Of a DNA stretch of 48,122 nt, positions 9,453 through 18,347 are shown piece after piece. The notes beneath the pieces were generated by a model. The model had not been told where the DNA came from and did no database searches. It saw only the letters and a list, made by a program, of their open reading frames with translations. The translations under genes and the position numbers were made by a program. This DNA comes from Deltaproteobacteria bacterium (lineage in GTDB: Bacteria; Desulfobacterota; DSM-4660; Desulfatiglandales; Desulfatiglandaceae), in NCBI GenBank assembly GCA_019307945.1, contig JAFDIS010000021.1, forward strand, positions 1 to 48,122, written 5' to 3'. The number at the start of each line of letters is the position of its first letter. Position 1 is the stretch's first letter.

Positions 9453-9650
9453 TTGATCCCCCTGATGTCCGGGGAGCGGATCAAGAAGGCCTGGGAGACC
9501 GGAGATGTGGACCACGCGCCCCTCATGGTGGGCCAGTCCATCGGCCTCATCAAGGACATCCCCACCTGCCGGGAGCTGTTGCAGAGCATGGCCCGCGACT
9601 GCGTGGAAACCCTGCGCAAGGCGGCGCTCAAGGCGGGCGAGGGTGTCTGA
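9453..9650 (+). pseudogene. C-terminal fragment of an NAD(P)H-dependent flavin oxidoreductase/nitronate monooxygenase-like gene
   Basis: The 65 codons carry TGDVDHAPLMVGQSIGLIKD, the typical last portion of 2-nitropropane-dioxygenase-like flavoproteins, which are usually ~320 residues long. The frame is open back to about 9411, where it meets the end of the reductase gene, but no FMN-binding barrel precedes it. This looks like the tail left after a deletion that removed the body of the gene. The TTG at 9453 may allow a short product but no flavin binding is expected. Confidence 0.7.
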
Positions 9651-9776
9651 ACGGTCGGAGGGGGCGCGGGCAGGGTGAAAGAGACCAGGGCGGCCCGCTT
9701 CATAAAAAGGTGTGCGGCACTACATCTTGAAATCCCTGGTCGTTGCGTTGCGGGAGGAAAGGAGCAGGAGAATTTC

Positions 9777-10595
9777 ATGGAAAAGAAGGCATACGTCACT
9801 TATCATCGAGAGGGGCACGTGGGCTTTATCACTCTGACCCGCCCCGAGAAACGAAACGCCCTCAACCCCGCGGTCTGGCAGGCCCTGGAAGATGCGGTCC
9901 GTGAGGCGGAGACGGACGCCGAGGCCAGGGTGATCCTGGTGCAGGGGGAGGGCAAGAGCTTTTGCGCGGGGCTCGATTTGAGCCCCGAGAACGAGATGTT
10001 CACCGCCATCCAGGAGGGGCCTTCAGCGGCCCAGAAGACGTTCTTCTTCAGGGAAATCCGGAAGACCCAGGCCATTCACACGCGACTGGAGCGGTTGTCG
10101 AAACCCACCATCGCGGCCATACAGGGCCATTGCCTCGGCGCGGGCCTGGAACTGGCCCTTTGCTGCGACATCAGGCTCTGCTCAGAGGGGACTCTTTTCG
10201 CCATGCCGGAGGCGAAGCTCGGGTTCATCACGGACGTGGGGGGGCTTCAGAGGATCTCAAGGGTGGTGGGCCGGGGGCACGCCCGGGAGATCTCCTTTCG
10301 GGGGCATCGGTTTGATGCCCGGAAGGCCCTGGCCATAGGCCTGGTCAACGAGGTCTACCAGGACCCCGAGTCCCTGCGAAAGGGGGCCCTGGAAATGGCC
10401 GAGGAGATCGGGTCCAATCCGCCCCTGGCGGTTCAAGGGGCCAAAGAGGTCTTCCTCTTCGATGAGGATGCAACTCTCGAGAAGTCACTCGAATACAATG
10501 CGGCCCGTTCCTCCATGATCGTGCCCTCGGAGGACCTGGGCGAAGCCGTGGCCTCTTACCTGGAAAAGCGCAAAGGCGATTTCAAGGGGGCATGA
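9777..10595 (+). CDS. Enoyl-CoA hydratase/isomerase family protein
   Basis: The 272-residue protein is a crotonase. The substrate-binding stretch FCAGLDLS is near residue 62, the oxyanion-hole segment IQGHCLGAGLELALCCDIR near 115, and MPEAKLGFITDVGG near 142. Hydratases of this fold usually have Glu at two catalytic sites; here the region after PEAKLGF reads ITDVGG, with an Asp that is typical of the isomerase (ECI/dienoyl-CoA isomerase) side of the family. ATG 9777 follows a rich Shine-Dalgarno run (GGAGGAAAGGAG). It acts on CoA thioesters in the cytoplasm; the exact reaction is not fixed by sequence. Confidence 0.85.
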   Translation: MEKKAYVTYHREGHVGFITLTRPEKRNALNPAVWQALEDAVREAETDAEARVILVQGEGKSFCAGLDLSPENEMFTAIQEGPSAAQKTFFFREIRKTQAIHTRLERLSKPTIAAIQGHCLGAGLELALCCDIRLCSEGTLFAMPEAKLGFITDVGGLQRISRVVGRGHAREISFRGHRFDARKALAIGLVNEVYQDPESLRKGALEMAEEIGSNPPLAVQGAKEVFLFDEDATLEKSLEYNAARSSMIVPSEDLGEAVASYLEKRKGDFKGA

Positions 10596-10620
10596 GGCCT
10601 TGCCGGGGGCGCGGTCGTAT

Positions 10621-10893
10621 CTACCTGTCTACCGCGTCCTTGAGGGCCTTTCCGGGGCTGAATTTGGGTACGTTTTTGGCCCTGACCGTGATCTCTTCGC
10701 CGGTCTGGGGGTTTCGCGCCTTTCGGGCTTCACGTTTCATGACCTTGAAAGTACCAAAGCCCGCGATCGAGACCGTGTCCTTGTTCTCCAGTGCCGCCGT
10801 AATGGTTGAAAAGACGCAGTCCACGGCCGCCTGGGCCTTCTTTTTCGCGCCCAGGACCTTCGCCACTTCGCCCACCAGTTCCGTCTTGTTCAT
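10621..10893 (-). CDS. HU-family DNA-binding protein
   Basis: This 90-residue protein is a canonical HU/IHF-fold histone-like protein: MNKTELVGEVA at the start, the beta-arm signature GFGTFKVMKREARKARNPQTG in the middle, and a short C-terminal helix. It bends and compacts DNA as a dimer. The start has AGGAGGGGG on the minus strand just upstream. It is convergent with the crotonase gene, with only 25 bases between the two stops. Upstream is an unusually long ~1 kb gap that should carry its promoter; I could not pick one with confidence. Confidence 0.93.
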   Translation of the reverse strand: MNKTELVGEVAKVLGAKKKAQAAVDCVFSTITAALENKDTVSIAGFGTFKVMKREARKARNPQTGEEITVRAKNVPKFSPGKALKDAVDR

Positions 10894-11886
10894 TGTTCCC
10901 CCTCCTGAAGAAAAAGTCTGCCGAGGGGGCCACCAATAAAGGAAAGTTCAAAAACTTGCAAGGAAAAAAAGAGACAAACTGGAAAATATTTTAAGGAAGG
11001 TCCCGTGGCTTTGAAGGACGGGGGAGGTACACATCCGTTCGTTTGAATGCGTGAGCAGGGCCTTGTCCTGGGCGCGAGGCGGAGGACGGCATGAGTTGGA
11101 AAGGGTGTTCGAGCGGTGTTGCGGTCAGAGAGGGGTAAAAGGTCGAGGGATGAAGCACGGGTTTTCCACACGGCGGTATCCGGGACATCGCTCGTAATGG
11201 GCGGTGGGCGGAACTGAGGCCGGGGATCCCGGGCTTGTTCCCGGCATATTCCCCGTTTAGGGTTCACCCTTCAAATACTTAGTGAATCCGATTGGTTGTG
11301 CCGGAGGCGTGACGGATTTTTCTTGCGGCGTCCAACCAGATGATGGTATTGTATCAACTGCATTTCTCAACAGGGCACTCAGTGAATATTAGACGCCCCG
11401 CAGCTCAGGGTGGACTCTTGCGGAGAGCGTTGCCGCCGTGGGGTCGGTTGTCGAAAGTGTGGATGCTGAAGACACGCACCGGGCTGAATCAGGGATATGA
11501 CAAGCAATGCTGAAATCTGCTCCAGCAGGCCGTTGAAAAGCTACCGCGCTTGTCCATGCTCGGGTTAAGATTCAGCTCGAAACACTCATTTACCATCATG
11601 TAAACTGTATTCTATAGCCTCATTTTGCCTTCTCTCGCCTGCGCTTACTAGGTTTTTCAACACTTCGCCGAAGCAGAGGTGGGCCGGGACGAGGTGAAAA
11701 GGCATCCCCATGCCGGTGCGGGAATGTTACAGGCATGGGGCTACGACGTGAAAGTCCGACCCTGACGGAGGCGCAGGAGTCGGCCATAAAGTGCGTCAGG
11801 TCGAAACGTCAAAAGGGACCTCGAGGACCAGGAGGGGGAGCGCTACGGTGCAGGGACCTTCGAGGTTTCCAAACAGGGGGTGCCCG
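10894..11886. other. Long intergenic region between HU and the histidine kinase
   Basis: About 990 bases lie between divergent genes and contain no frame that looks like a real protein. The part next to HU is AT-rich and should hold its promoter. A small palindrome (GATCCCGGG..CCCGG) lies near 11224-11240. A 130-bp stretch with GTTGAAAA inverted ends lies at 11532-11661 and is listed separately. No RNA family was recognised by eye. Confidence 0.5.
11532..11661. repeat. Candidate small inverted-repeat (MITE-like) element
   Basis: The stretch begins GTTGAAAAGCTA and ends TAGGTTTTTCAAC, so its ends are inverted copies of about 8-12 bases with short-range similarity continuing inward (GCGCTT near both ends). 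It is 130 bp, noncoding and locally AT-rich, like small non-autonomous elements. No clear target-site duplication was found and there is no second copy in the window, so the call is tentative. Confidence 0.35.
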
Positions 11887-14391
11887 ATGAACCGAAGACC
11901 GTCATGGAACCAGCCCATGGATCCTGAAAAGGGGTCCACGGGTCAGGTCCGCCCTGTCTCGGACACCGGAGAACTCTTCCGGCTTCTCTATGATCACCTG
12001 CCCGTGATGATACACTCGGCAAACCGGCAGGGCATCCTGGTCCATGTGAACGAGCGCTGGCTTTCGGAGCTGGGCTATTCGCGGGAGGAGGTGAGGGGCA
12101 GGCCTCTTTCCAACTTTCTCACCGAGTCCTCCGCAGAGGATTGAGAACAGAACAGGGATACCCTCTGGTCAGGGGGAAGGGTCAGCGGCGCGGACGTCCT
12201 CTTCGTCAGGAAGGATGGATCCGTGGTGCGCACATTGGTGGACGCCATCCTCATCGAGACCGTGGAATGGGGCGTGGTGAATCTCACCGTGAGCCGCAAT
12301 GTGACCTCACTTCAGCAGGCGCGCGAAGAGGCGTACATGGCCCGCGACCATCTGGAACGGGTGGTGGCCGAACGCACCGCTGAACTGGAAGAAGCCAATC
12401 GGGCACTCCGGGAAACCGTCGAGAAAAGGGAAGAGGCCCTTCAGCGGTACCGCTCCCTGTACACCATGCTGCGGAGCATGTGCGACAACGTGCCGGACAT
12501 GATCTGGGCCAAGGACCTGGACAAGCGCTACCTTTTTGCGAACCGATCTTTGTGCGAAAATCTCCTGAATGCCCAAGATACGAAAGAACCAGAGGGCCGG
12601 ACCGACCTCTTCTTTGCAGAGCGTGAAAGAAAGGCCCACCCGGAAGACCCCCACTGGCACGATTTCGGCGAGATCTGCACTGACTCCGACGCCGCGGTCG
12701 TGAAGGAGAAGCGGGCGATGCGCTTCGATGAGTACGGCAATGTCAAGGGCCGCTTCCTGTTCCTCGATGTTCACAAGGCCCCGTTCTACGACGAGTCGGG
12801 CCGTATCATAGGCATCGTGGGCTGCGGTCGGGACGTGACACAGGAAAAGCGGCTGGAGCAGGAGCGGGAAAAGGCCGTGGCCGCCCTCCGGGAGAGCGAA
12901 GCTCGGTTTCGGAGCATCTTCGAGCTGAGCCCCGAGCCCGTGAGCCTGTCCGAACCCGAAAGCGGCGTCTTGGTGGACGTCAACCGCAAGCTTTGCGAGG
13001 TAACGGGCATGAGCCGCGAGGACCTGGTGGGGCGATCCGCCGTGGAACTCGGGCTTTTTACGGACCAGGACCGGGCGCGGTTCGTGAAGGCCCTGAAGGA
13101 ATCGGGTGAAATCCGGGGAATGGAGATGGGGTTCAAGAACCGAGACGGGGGACTCCTGACGGGTCATATGTATTCAAGGATCATCGAGGTCTCGGGCAGA
13201 CCCCTTATCCTGACCCTCTTCTTGGACCTCACCGAAAGGAAGCGGCTGGAGACGAGTCTCCGGCGCCTTAACAAGATGGAGGCTGTGGGTACCCTGGCGG
13301 GCGGCGTGGCCCATGAGTTCAACAACATCCTGGGGGTCATTCTTGGGAACGCGGAACTTGCCCGGGATGACCTTCCGGCCGACAGCCCCTCGCGATCCAA
13401 CCTCAAAGAGATTATCTACGCCTGCCTTCGGGCCAGGGAGGTGGTGGAGCGATTGCTGTGCGCGTCACGAAAGGTCGAGGTGAAAAGGGTGCCGACAAAG
13501 CTCCATGGGGTGATCTGCGAGGCCCTGCCCCTCCTCCGGGCTTCCTTGCCGCCACGCATCATAATCAGGGACGAGATCCGCACCGACACGCACACGGTCC
13601 TGGCCGATGCTGGCCAGGTCAAAGAAATCCTCGTCAACCTTGCCATGAATGCGGCCGATGCCATGGGCAAAAAGGGAGGGGTTGTAGGGATATGCCTGGA
13701 AAACGTGCGTCTGAAAGAGGAACGCCGGGCCGGACCGCCTCCGGGAGAATATGTCAAACTCACGGTCAGTGACACGGGTTGCGGGATTCCCCGGGAAAAC
13801 CTGGAACGGATTTTTGATCCCTATTTTACCACCAAGAATTTGGCCGTGGCCAGGGGCATGGGCCTGTCGGTGGTCCGCGGAATCGTGGAAGGGCACGAAG
13901 GGCAGATCAGGGTTCGGAGTAAGCCAGGCCAAGGCGCGACCTTTGAGATACTGTTTCCGGTTGCGCAGGGACAACCCGCCGGCCGGGAGGATCCGGTCGA
14001 GCCACGGCCGGAGCCTCCCATGGGCACGGAGAGGGTCCTCCTGGTGGAGGATGAAGAACTCCTGCTCAACCTGAATCTCCGGCGGCTCGAAAGGCTGGGA
14101 TACCGCGCACGGGGCTTCCTTGACCCCCGCGCCGCCCTGGACGCATTCCGGAAGGATCCTTCGGCCTGGGACCTCGTGGTGACCGATATGAGCATGCCCG
14201 GGATGAACGGAGATCGGCTGGCCCGAAAGATTCTAGAGATACGGCCCGACATGAAGATCATCCTTTGCAGCGGGTACGTGGAGGGGATCAGCCGCGAAGT
14301 CGTGGTTGGCATGGGCATCAGGGGGTATCTCGAAAAACCCTTCGATCTTCATGCCCTGGCGGAGGAACTCCGAACCGTGCTAGAGGGTTGA
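11887..14391 (+). pseudogene. PAS-domain hybrid sensor histidine kinase interrupted by an in-frame TGA
   Basis: The frame runs from ATG 11887 to 14391 with a single stop, TGA at 12142-12144 (codon 86), inside the first PAS domain. The frame is conserved on both sides: NERWLSELGYSREEVRGRPL before it and VLFVRKDGSVVRTL after it. Then follow a coiled-coil linker, two more PAS domains (starting near 12470 and 12890), a HisKA motif GVAHEFNNILG near 13306, an HATPase domain (DTGCGIP, RGMGLSVV), and a C-terminal receiver domain (VEDEE, VVTDMSMPG, GYLEKPF) from about 14030. No transmembrane helix is seen, so it would be a cytoplasmic sensor. Re-initiation at GTG 12223 could still give a 722-residue kinase lacking PAS1. 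The mutation may be recent, because nothing else is damaged. Confidence 0.82.
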
Positions 14392-15378
14392 AGGAGGTTG
14401 GGCCTCAAACCCCCTCGCGTTTTTTCTTGAATGCTTGAGCGTTTCGATGCGCCGGAGCATACGCCTGGCCTTTGAGATCAGGTTCCCCACTCCCCGGTAG
14501 TCCGGGTCGAGGGCCCGGACACGCTCCCATTCGCGCACCGCCTCAGCGAGGCGTTCCTGCCGATACAAGAGAAATCCCCTGCGGTAATGGTAGTCCTTGA
14601 AGCGGGCCTCGCTAAGGGCGATCCCCCGACGGCAAGGATGAAAATCGCTTTTCAAGGCGACACATGCCCTGAATCGGTCCCGGGCCTCCATGTACCTGCC
14701 CGCTCGCAAGGAATCTTGCGCCTCCCGGTAGCGGGTCTGATAGAGATCATGTGCTTCGGCAAGGGCCGGGGCCGTCACCGGAGGAGGTTCCACCATGAGC
14801 GGCCGGCAGGCGAAAGGAATGTTCGCCTCCATAATCCGGGGCGGCTCCGGGTCCGGCGTGGGTCGGTTCCCGGAGAGGATCGGTCCGCCCCGTACGCAGG
14901 GCTTTCGTTGTGGGGATTTGGCCGGCGGTGTTTCCCGGGGGACCGGCGGAAGTCTTCGCGGGTCTTGCGGGAGGCGGATAATTCTGCCCACTGATAGACG
15001 ATCCGGATCATCCAGGGCGTTGTAAGCCGCCAGGGCCCGGTAAAAACCGTAAGTTCCGTAATAGTGTTGTGAGATGCCCGACAGTGTTTCTCCGCGTTTC
15101 ACTTCGTGGCGGATCTCCTGCTCCTCCCACGGGTCCCGGGCAGCCGCCGCGGGGGGATCACGCCGCGCCGTGTGTGAAGGGGCCTGGACGTTCTTCGTGG
15201 GTCTGTCATGAAGTTGCTGTTCTTCCACGACCTCCAGGTCCAGGCGCGGCGTCTGGTATACGGGTTCACCCAGGGTCAGAAGACCATTTCCGCAACCGCC
15301 GACCAGGAGAGCTTGTAAGAAGGCCGCCGCCATGACCCCATATCTACACATCACGACACGTGCGCGCACTGGTTTCAC
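14380..15378 (-). CDS. LysM- and TPR-containing lipoprotein
   Basis: The N-terminus is a lipoprotein signal: a short basic stretch, a hydrophobic run and the lipobox LVGGC near residues 25-29. A LysM peptidoglycan-binding domain follows (HEVKRGETLSGISQHYYG, about 90-135), then a Pro-rich linker, then helical repeats of TPR type (about 215-310, including AREAQDSLRAGRYMEARDRF-like pairs). It should sit in the envelope, anchored to membrane and cell wall. The GTG start at 15378 overlaps the stop of the upstream adenylate cyclase gene (GTGA), so the two are translationally coupled. The 3' end overlaps the convergent kinase gene by 12 bases. Confidence 0.82.
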   Translation of the reverse strand: MKPVRARVVMCRYGVMAAAFLQALLVGGCGNGLLTLGEPVYQTPRLDLEVVEEQQLHDRPTKNVQAPSHTARRDPPAAAARDPWEEQEIRHEVKRGETLSGISQHYYGTYGFYRALAAYNALDDPDRLSVGRIIRLPQDPRRLPPVPRETPPAKSPQRKPCVRGGPILSGNRPTPDPEPPRIMEANIPFACRPLMVEPPPVTAPALAEAHDLYQTRYREAQDSLRAGRYMEARDRFRACVALKSDFHPCRRGIALSEARFKDYHYRRGFLLYRQERLAEAVREWERVRALDPDYRGVGNLISKARRMLRRIETLKHSRKNARGFEAQPPSTL

Positions 15379-16928
15379 CCTCCCTCGCGTAGTGCAAGAG
15401 ATTGCATACCGACGGCATCCGGAGATGGATTTGATTTAGTCCGGTTAGTCCGGCCGAGAACCCGGAATACCTGGATTCCATGCCTTTTTCCTCGTATTTG
15501 GACGACACCCCGGTCTTCCATCTCATACAAGTCGGGATTCCTGAGCCGGAGCATGGTGGAGCGGCTTACAAGTATCTCGCCCGCACCTGCCAGGGACGTA
15601 AGCCTTGAGGCCACGTTCACCGGGTCCCCGATGATGGTGTACTCCATCCTCTTGGGAGATCCCAGGTTTCCGGCCACCACGACACCTGAGTTTACCCCGA
15701 TCCCAACACGAAAAAGGAAATCCGGATCCTCTGAATTCTTGTTTCCGGCCAGCTCTTCTTGAAGTTCCAAGGCGGTGCGGATCGCCTCGTCCGCATGGCC
15801 CGCGTCGGGCCGGGGCACGCCGAACACGGCCATGGCTTCATCTCCGATGAATTTGTTGAGATGACCCCCGTTTCTGAGTACGATGTCCGTTACCCTGGTG
15901 AAATGGGCATTTAGCTTTTCCACCACCAGCTCAGGCTCCATGTTTTCGGCCATTCGCGTGAACCCCCGGATGTCCACGAAGAGCACGGAGGCCTGAACGC
16001 CGGCTGGTTTCATCCATTCCTCCTCAGGATCCTCCAGGACCAGATCCACCACTTCAGGGGCTACGTACCGGCCGAAAGAGTCCTTGATCTTCTCCTTCAG
16101 GGACAGGTCCATGGCCATTTTGTTGAAGGCCTCGCCCAGATCTCCCAGAGTGTCGTTTCGATTGATCTCCACCCTTCGGTCGAATATGCCGTCGCCTACT
16201 GCCTTTGCACTTTCCTGGAGGGCCTTGATGGGCCTGGAGAAGTAGACGCTGAATGCCAGATTCAGAGGTATGCTCAAGAGTACGATCACGCAGGTGATGA
16301 GAAGGATATAGACCCTGGCATCGCGGATGGCGCGGAGGATTGAATCTTCGGAAAAGACCAGGTATGCGTATCCCACCGGTACCTTCTGGAAGGTGATCGC
16401 CTTTTCGAACAGGATGCGGTTTTCTTTTCCATGAGAAAAGGAACGAATGGTTACTCCGCGATCCTCCCCCACGAATCGGGCCCCGGGCGGGGGCGTGAAC
16501 GGAATCTGGATATCACGAACCAGGCTGTCCGCTCTCACGACACGCTCCCGGTCCGTGATCACCGCCCGGAGGATCTGATCGTCCTCTGCGGCGTCGAAAA
16601 CGAGCTGGAAGAGGCTCAATTGCTCTTCATTGAGGATCTTGTCCGCGGCGTTTCCCGCAAGGATACGCGCCATGCGGGCGCCTGAGGCAAGGAGTTGCTC
16701 TCTCACTTGTTCCCTCTGGTTCTCGAGAACCGGGAAGCTGATTCCCCAGGCCACCAGGAAGATGAGCAGAGTGGACAGAGAAGAGAACTTGATGAATATG
16801 GGAATCCGCAGGACCCCGCCTTCCCCGGGGCCGAAAGGCGCCCTCAGTAGATGCAGGAGCGCGCCGGTGTTTCTTGCCGCACGCCTGGCGATTGCCTCCA
16901 CGGAAATTCCCGTCGAAACTCGGATCAT
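15375..16928 (-). CDS. Membrane-bound class III adenylate/guanylate cyclase with HAMP domain
   Basis: The 517-residue protein has a transmembrane segment near residues 45-65, an extracytoplasmic sensor region, a second transmembrane segment (VYILLITCVIVLLSIPL) near 225, a HAMP domain, and a C-terminal catalytic domain. That domain shows the metal-binding Asp in LFVDIRGFTRM, the second Asp in FIGDEAMAVFG, and the transition-state residues in GDPVNVASRL. It makes a cyclic nucleotide, probably cAMP, in response to an envelope or external signal. ATG 16928 is preferred to TTG 16940 because TTGAGGA precedes it by six bases. It is coupled to the LysM lipoprotein, which may feed it an envelope signal. 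Confidence 0.88.
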   Translation of the reverse strand: MIRVSTGISVEAIARRAARNTGALLHLLRAPFGPGEGGVLRIPIFIKFSSLSTLLIFLVAWGISFPVLENQREQVREQLLASGARMARILAGNAADKILNEEQLSLFQLVFDAAEDDQILRAVITDRERVVRADSLVRDIQIPFTPPPGARFVGEDRGVTIRSFSHGKENRILFEKAITFQKVPVGYAYLVFSEDSILRAIRDARVYILLITCVIVLLSIPLNLAFSVYFSRPIKALQESAKAVGDGIFDRRVEINRNDTLGDLGEAFNKMAMDLSLKEKIKDSFGRYVAPEVVDLVLEDPEEEWMKPAGVQASVLFVDIRGFTRMAENMEPELVVEKLNAHFTRVTDIVLRNGGHLNKFIGDEAMAVFGVPRPDAGHADEAIRTALELQEELAGNKNSEDPDFLFRVGIGVNSGVVVAGNLGSPKRMEYTIIGDPVNVASRLTSLAGAGEILVSRSTMLRLRNPDLYEMEDRGVVQIRGKRHGIQVFRVLGRTNRTKSNPSPDAVGMQSLALREGG

Positions 16929-17261
16929 AAAAATCCTCAATAAAAGTAGGGCTACAATGCTTCTATTCGGCCAAAAAAAGAAAATCTTGAATCAAGCATC
17001 CTGGCCCTTACTTGGAAACCCTACCGAACCGGCCCATTATGCGATCTCTCATTTTTTGGAGAAAGGAGCGATTTGTACTTGCTTAGGGAATGAAGATACC
17101 AGGCCTGTCAGGCCGTCAAGAAATCAGGGATTTGGAAGAGAGTCATCCCGAGGCATTTGAAGAAGAACCGCTAAGCCCACTCCAGCCCCTGAAAGGAAAT
17201 CGGGCTGACAAGAGTGAGTTCGTCTTTTTTCGCAAAGGTGACGGCCGTCACCAAGCCCCGT
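16929..17261. other. Intergenic region between the cyclase and the MBL hydrolase gene
   Basis: This 333-base gap, AT-rich on the cyclase side, should hold the cyclase promoter on the minus strand, but no box is convincing. A perfect 16-base palindrome lies close to the stop of the hydrolase gene (separate entry). Short open frames here have no recognisable content. Confidence 0.5.
17237..17252. other. Perfect 16-base palindrome downstream of the MBL gene
   Basis: GGTGACGGCCGTCACC lies nine bases after the stop of the minus-strand hydrolase gene. Read on that strand it can form a six-pair stem with a GGCC loop, but only three T follow, so it is at best a weak terminator; a protein-binding site is equally possible. 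Confidence 0.4.
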
Positions 17262-18098
17262 TCAGCGGGTAAAGGTGATCCTGGTTCCTCCCGAAAAAGG
17301 GATGCATTTTCTCCCAAAGGAAGCGTGGAGCCTGAATACGGCGCTTCTGCCTGTGCAATGGGCGGGCCCCAGGAGATCCGGATCGAGTCTGTAAAAATGA
17401 TCCATTGTTCGATTCATGCGCTCCTCGTCGGCAGACAACAGGTGCATCCCTCCCATTACGGCATGTATGGATTTTCCCCCGGTCAGCTCGTGAACGTAGA
17501 CAAGGGTGTTGATCACGCCTGCATGGGCACACCCGAGCAGGACGACCGTTCCCTGAGAGGTATTGAAAAACAGGGCCTGATCGTCAAACATGAGGTCGGG
17601 TTGCGTGCAGGCGGCGTCGAGGAAGAAAGGACCTCCCGTATCCTCGAATGGTGTGACGCGTGGAATCTGGCCCGTGACGAAAATCCCTTCGATGATTTCG
17701 GTGGGCTGCGTCGTGGAGACGCTCAGTTTTTCAATGTTCGGGAGCAGGCCTCCATCGGCCCCGGGCAGGCCGATGGAACGCCCCACGCCGTTCTCATTGC
17801 ATGCAAACTTGGGTTTGAAAGCAGAAGGATGGGCGTATATCTTGAGGTCCCCGCACGACTTGAGGACGTGTTTCAGACCGCCCGTATGATCATAATGTCC
17901 ATGACTGAGTACCACGGCGTCGAGTCGATCCAGCCTGTGGCCCAGCACTTTTGCATTATGGAGCACGATTCCGCTCTGACCCGTATCAAAAAGTATTTTT
18001 TGCTCACCGGCTTCGATGTACACACTCAAACCATGCTCGGCCAATAATCCTTTCTTCAAAGCCGTATTTTCCACCAGCACCGACACTGAAATATGCAT
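17262..18098 (-). CDS. Metallo-beta-lactamase-fold hydrolase, MptA/RFA-P-synthase-like group
   Basis: The 278-residue protein has the MBL metal motif as LSHGHYDHTGG near residue 68, the ILFDTGQSG motif before it, and later metal-binding residues in LGCAHAGVIN and GGMHL. This arrangement is typical of the COG1237 group (beta-ribofuranosylaminobenzene-phosphate-synthase-related and stand-alone MBL proteins found in many anaerobes). The biological substrate is unknown. ATG 18098 is chosen over the upstream start because AAGGAT lies ten bases before it and the protein then begins with the conserved MHISVSVLVEN. It stands alone on the minus strand. Confidence 0.8.
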   Translation of the reverse strand: MHISVSVLVENTALKKGLLAEHGLSVYIEAGEQKILFDTGQSGIVLHNAKVLGHRLDRLDAVVLSHGHYDHTGGLKHVLKSCGDLKIYAHPSAFKPKFACNENGVGRSIGLPGADGGLLPNIEKLSVSTTQPTEIIEGIFVTGQIPRVTPFEDTGGPFFLDAACTQPDLMFDDQALFFNTSQGTVVLLGCAHAGVINTLVYVHELTGGKSIHAVMGGMHLLSADEERMNRTMDHFYRLDPDLLGPAHCTGRSAVFRLHASFGRKCIPFSGGTRITFTR

Positions 18099-18347
18099 TT
18101 TAGAAGTATCCTTATCCCGGGTGATGAAGCGTCGCAACCCGGCCTGCCATGGAAATTTCCATCACTATATCATTTCCTTCCAAGTCGAAAAGTCACACAT
18201 TATTACAACGAATTACGCCGACGAATCAATTTTATTCGCCTTTTTCCACCGGAAAGCGATGGTACTCTTGGCTCTCCCAGACGCAAACGGCACACACGGG
18301 GGGCGCCAAGACTGTACCGGAGAGATGTTTTACAAAGGTCTTGTATC

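Noticed and set aside
10592-10939. Plus-strand frame opposite the HU gene
   Set aside because: HU is unmistakable on the minus strand, so this is its shadow.
17090-17272. Small + strand gene of 60 codons between cyclase and MBL genes
   Set aside because: No family pattern or good start signal is seen, and it overlaps the palindrome and the end of the MBL gene.
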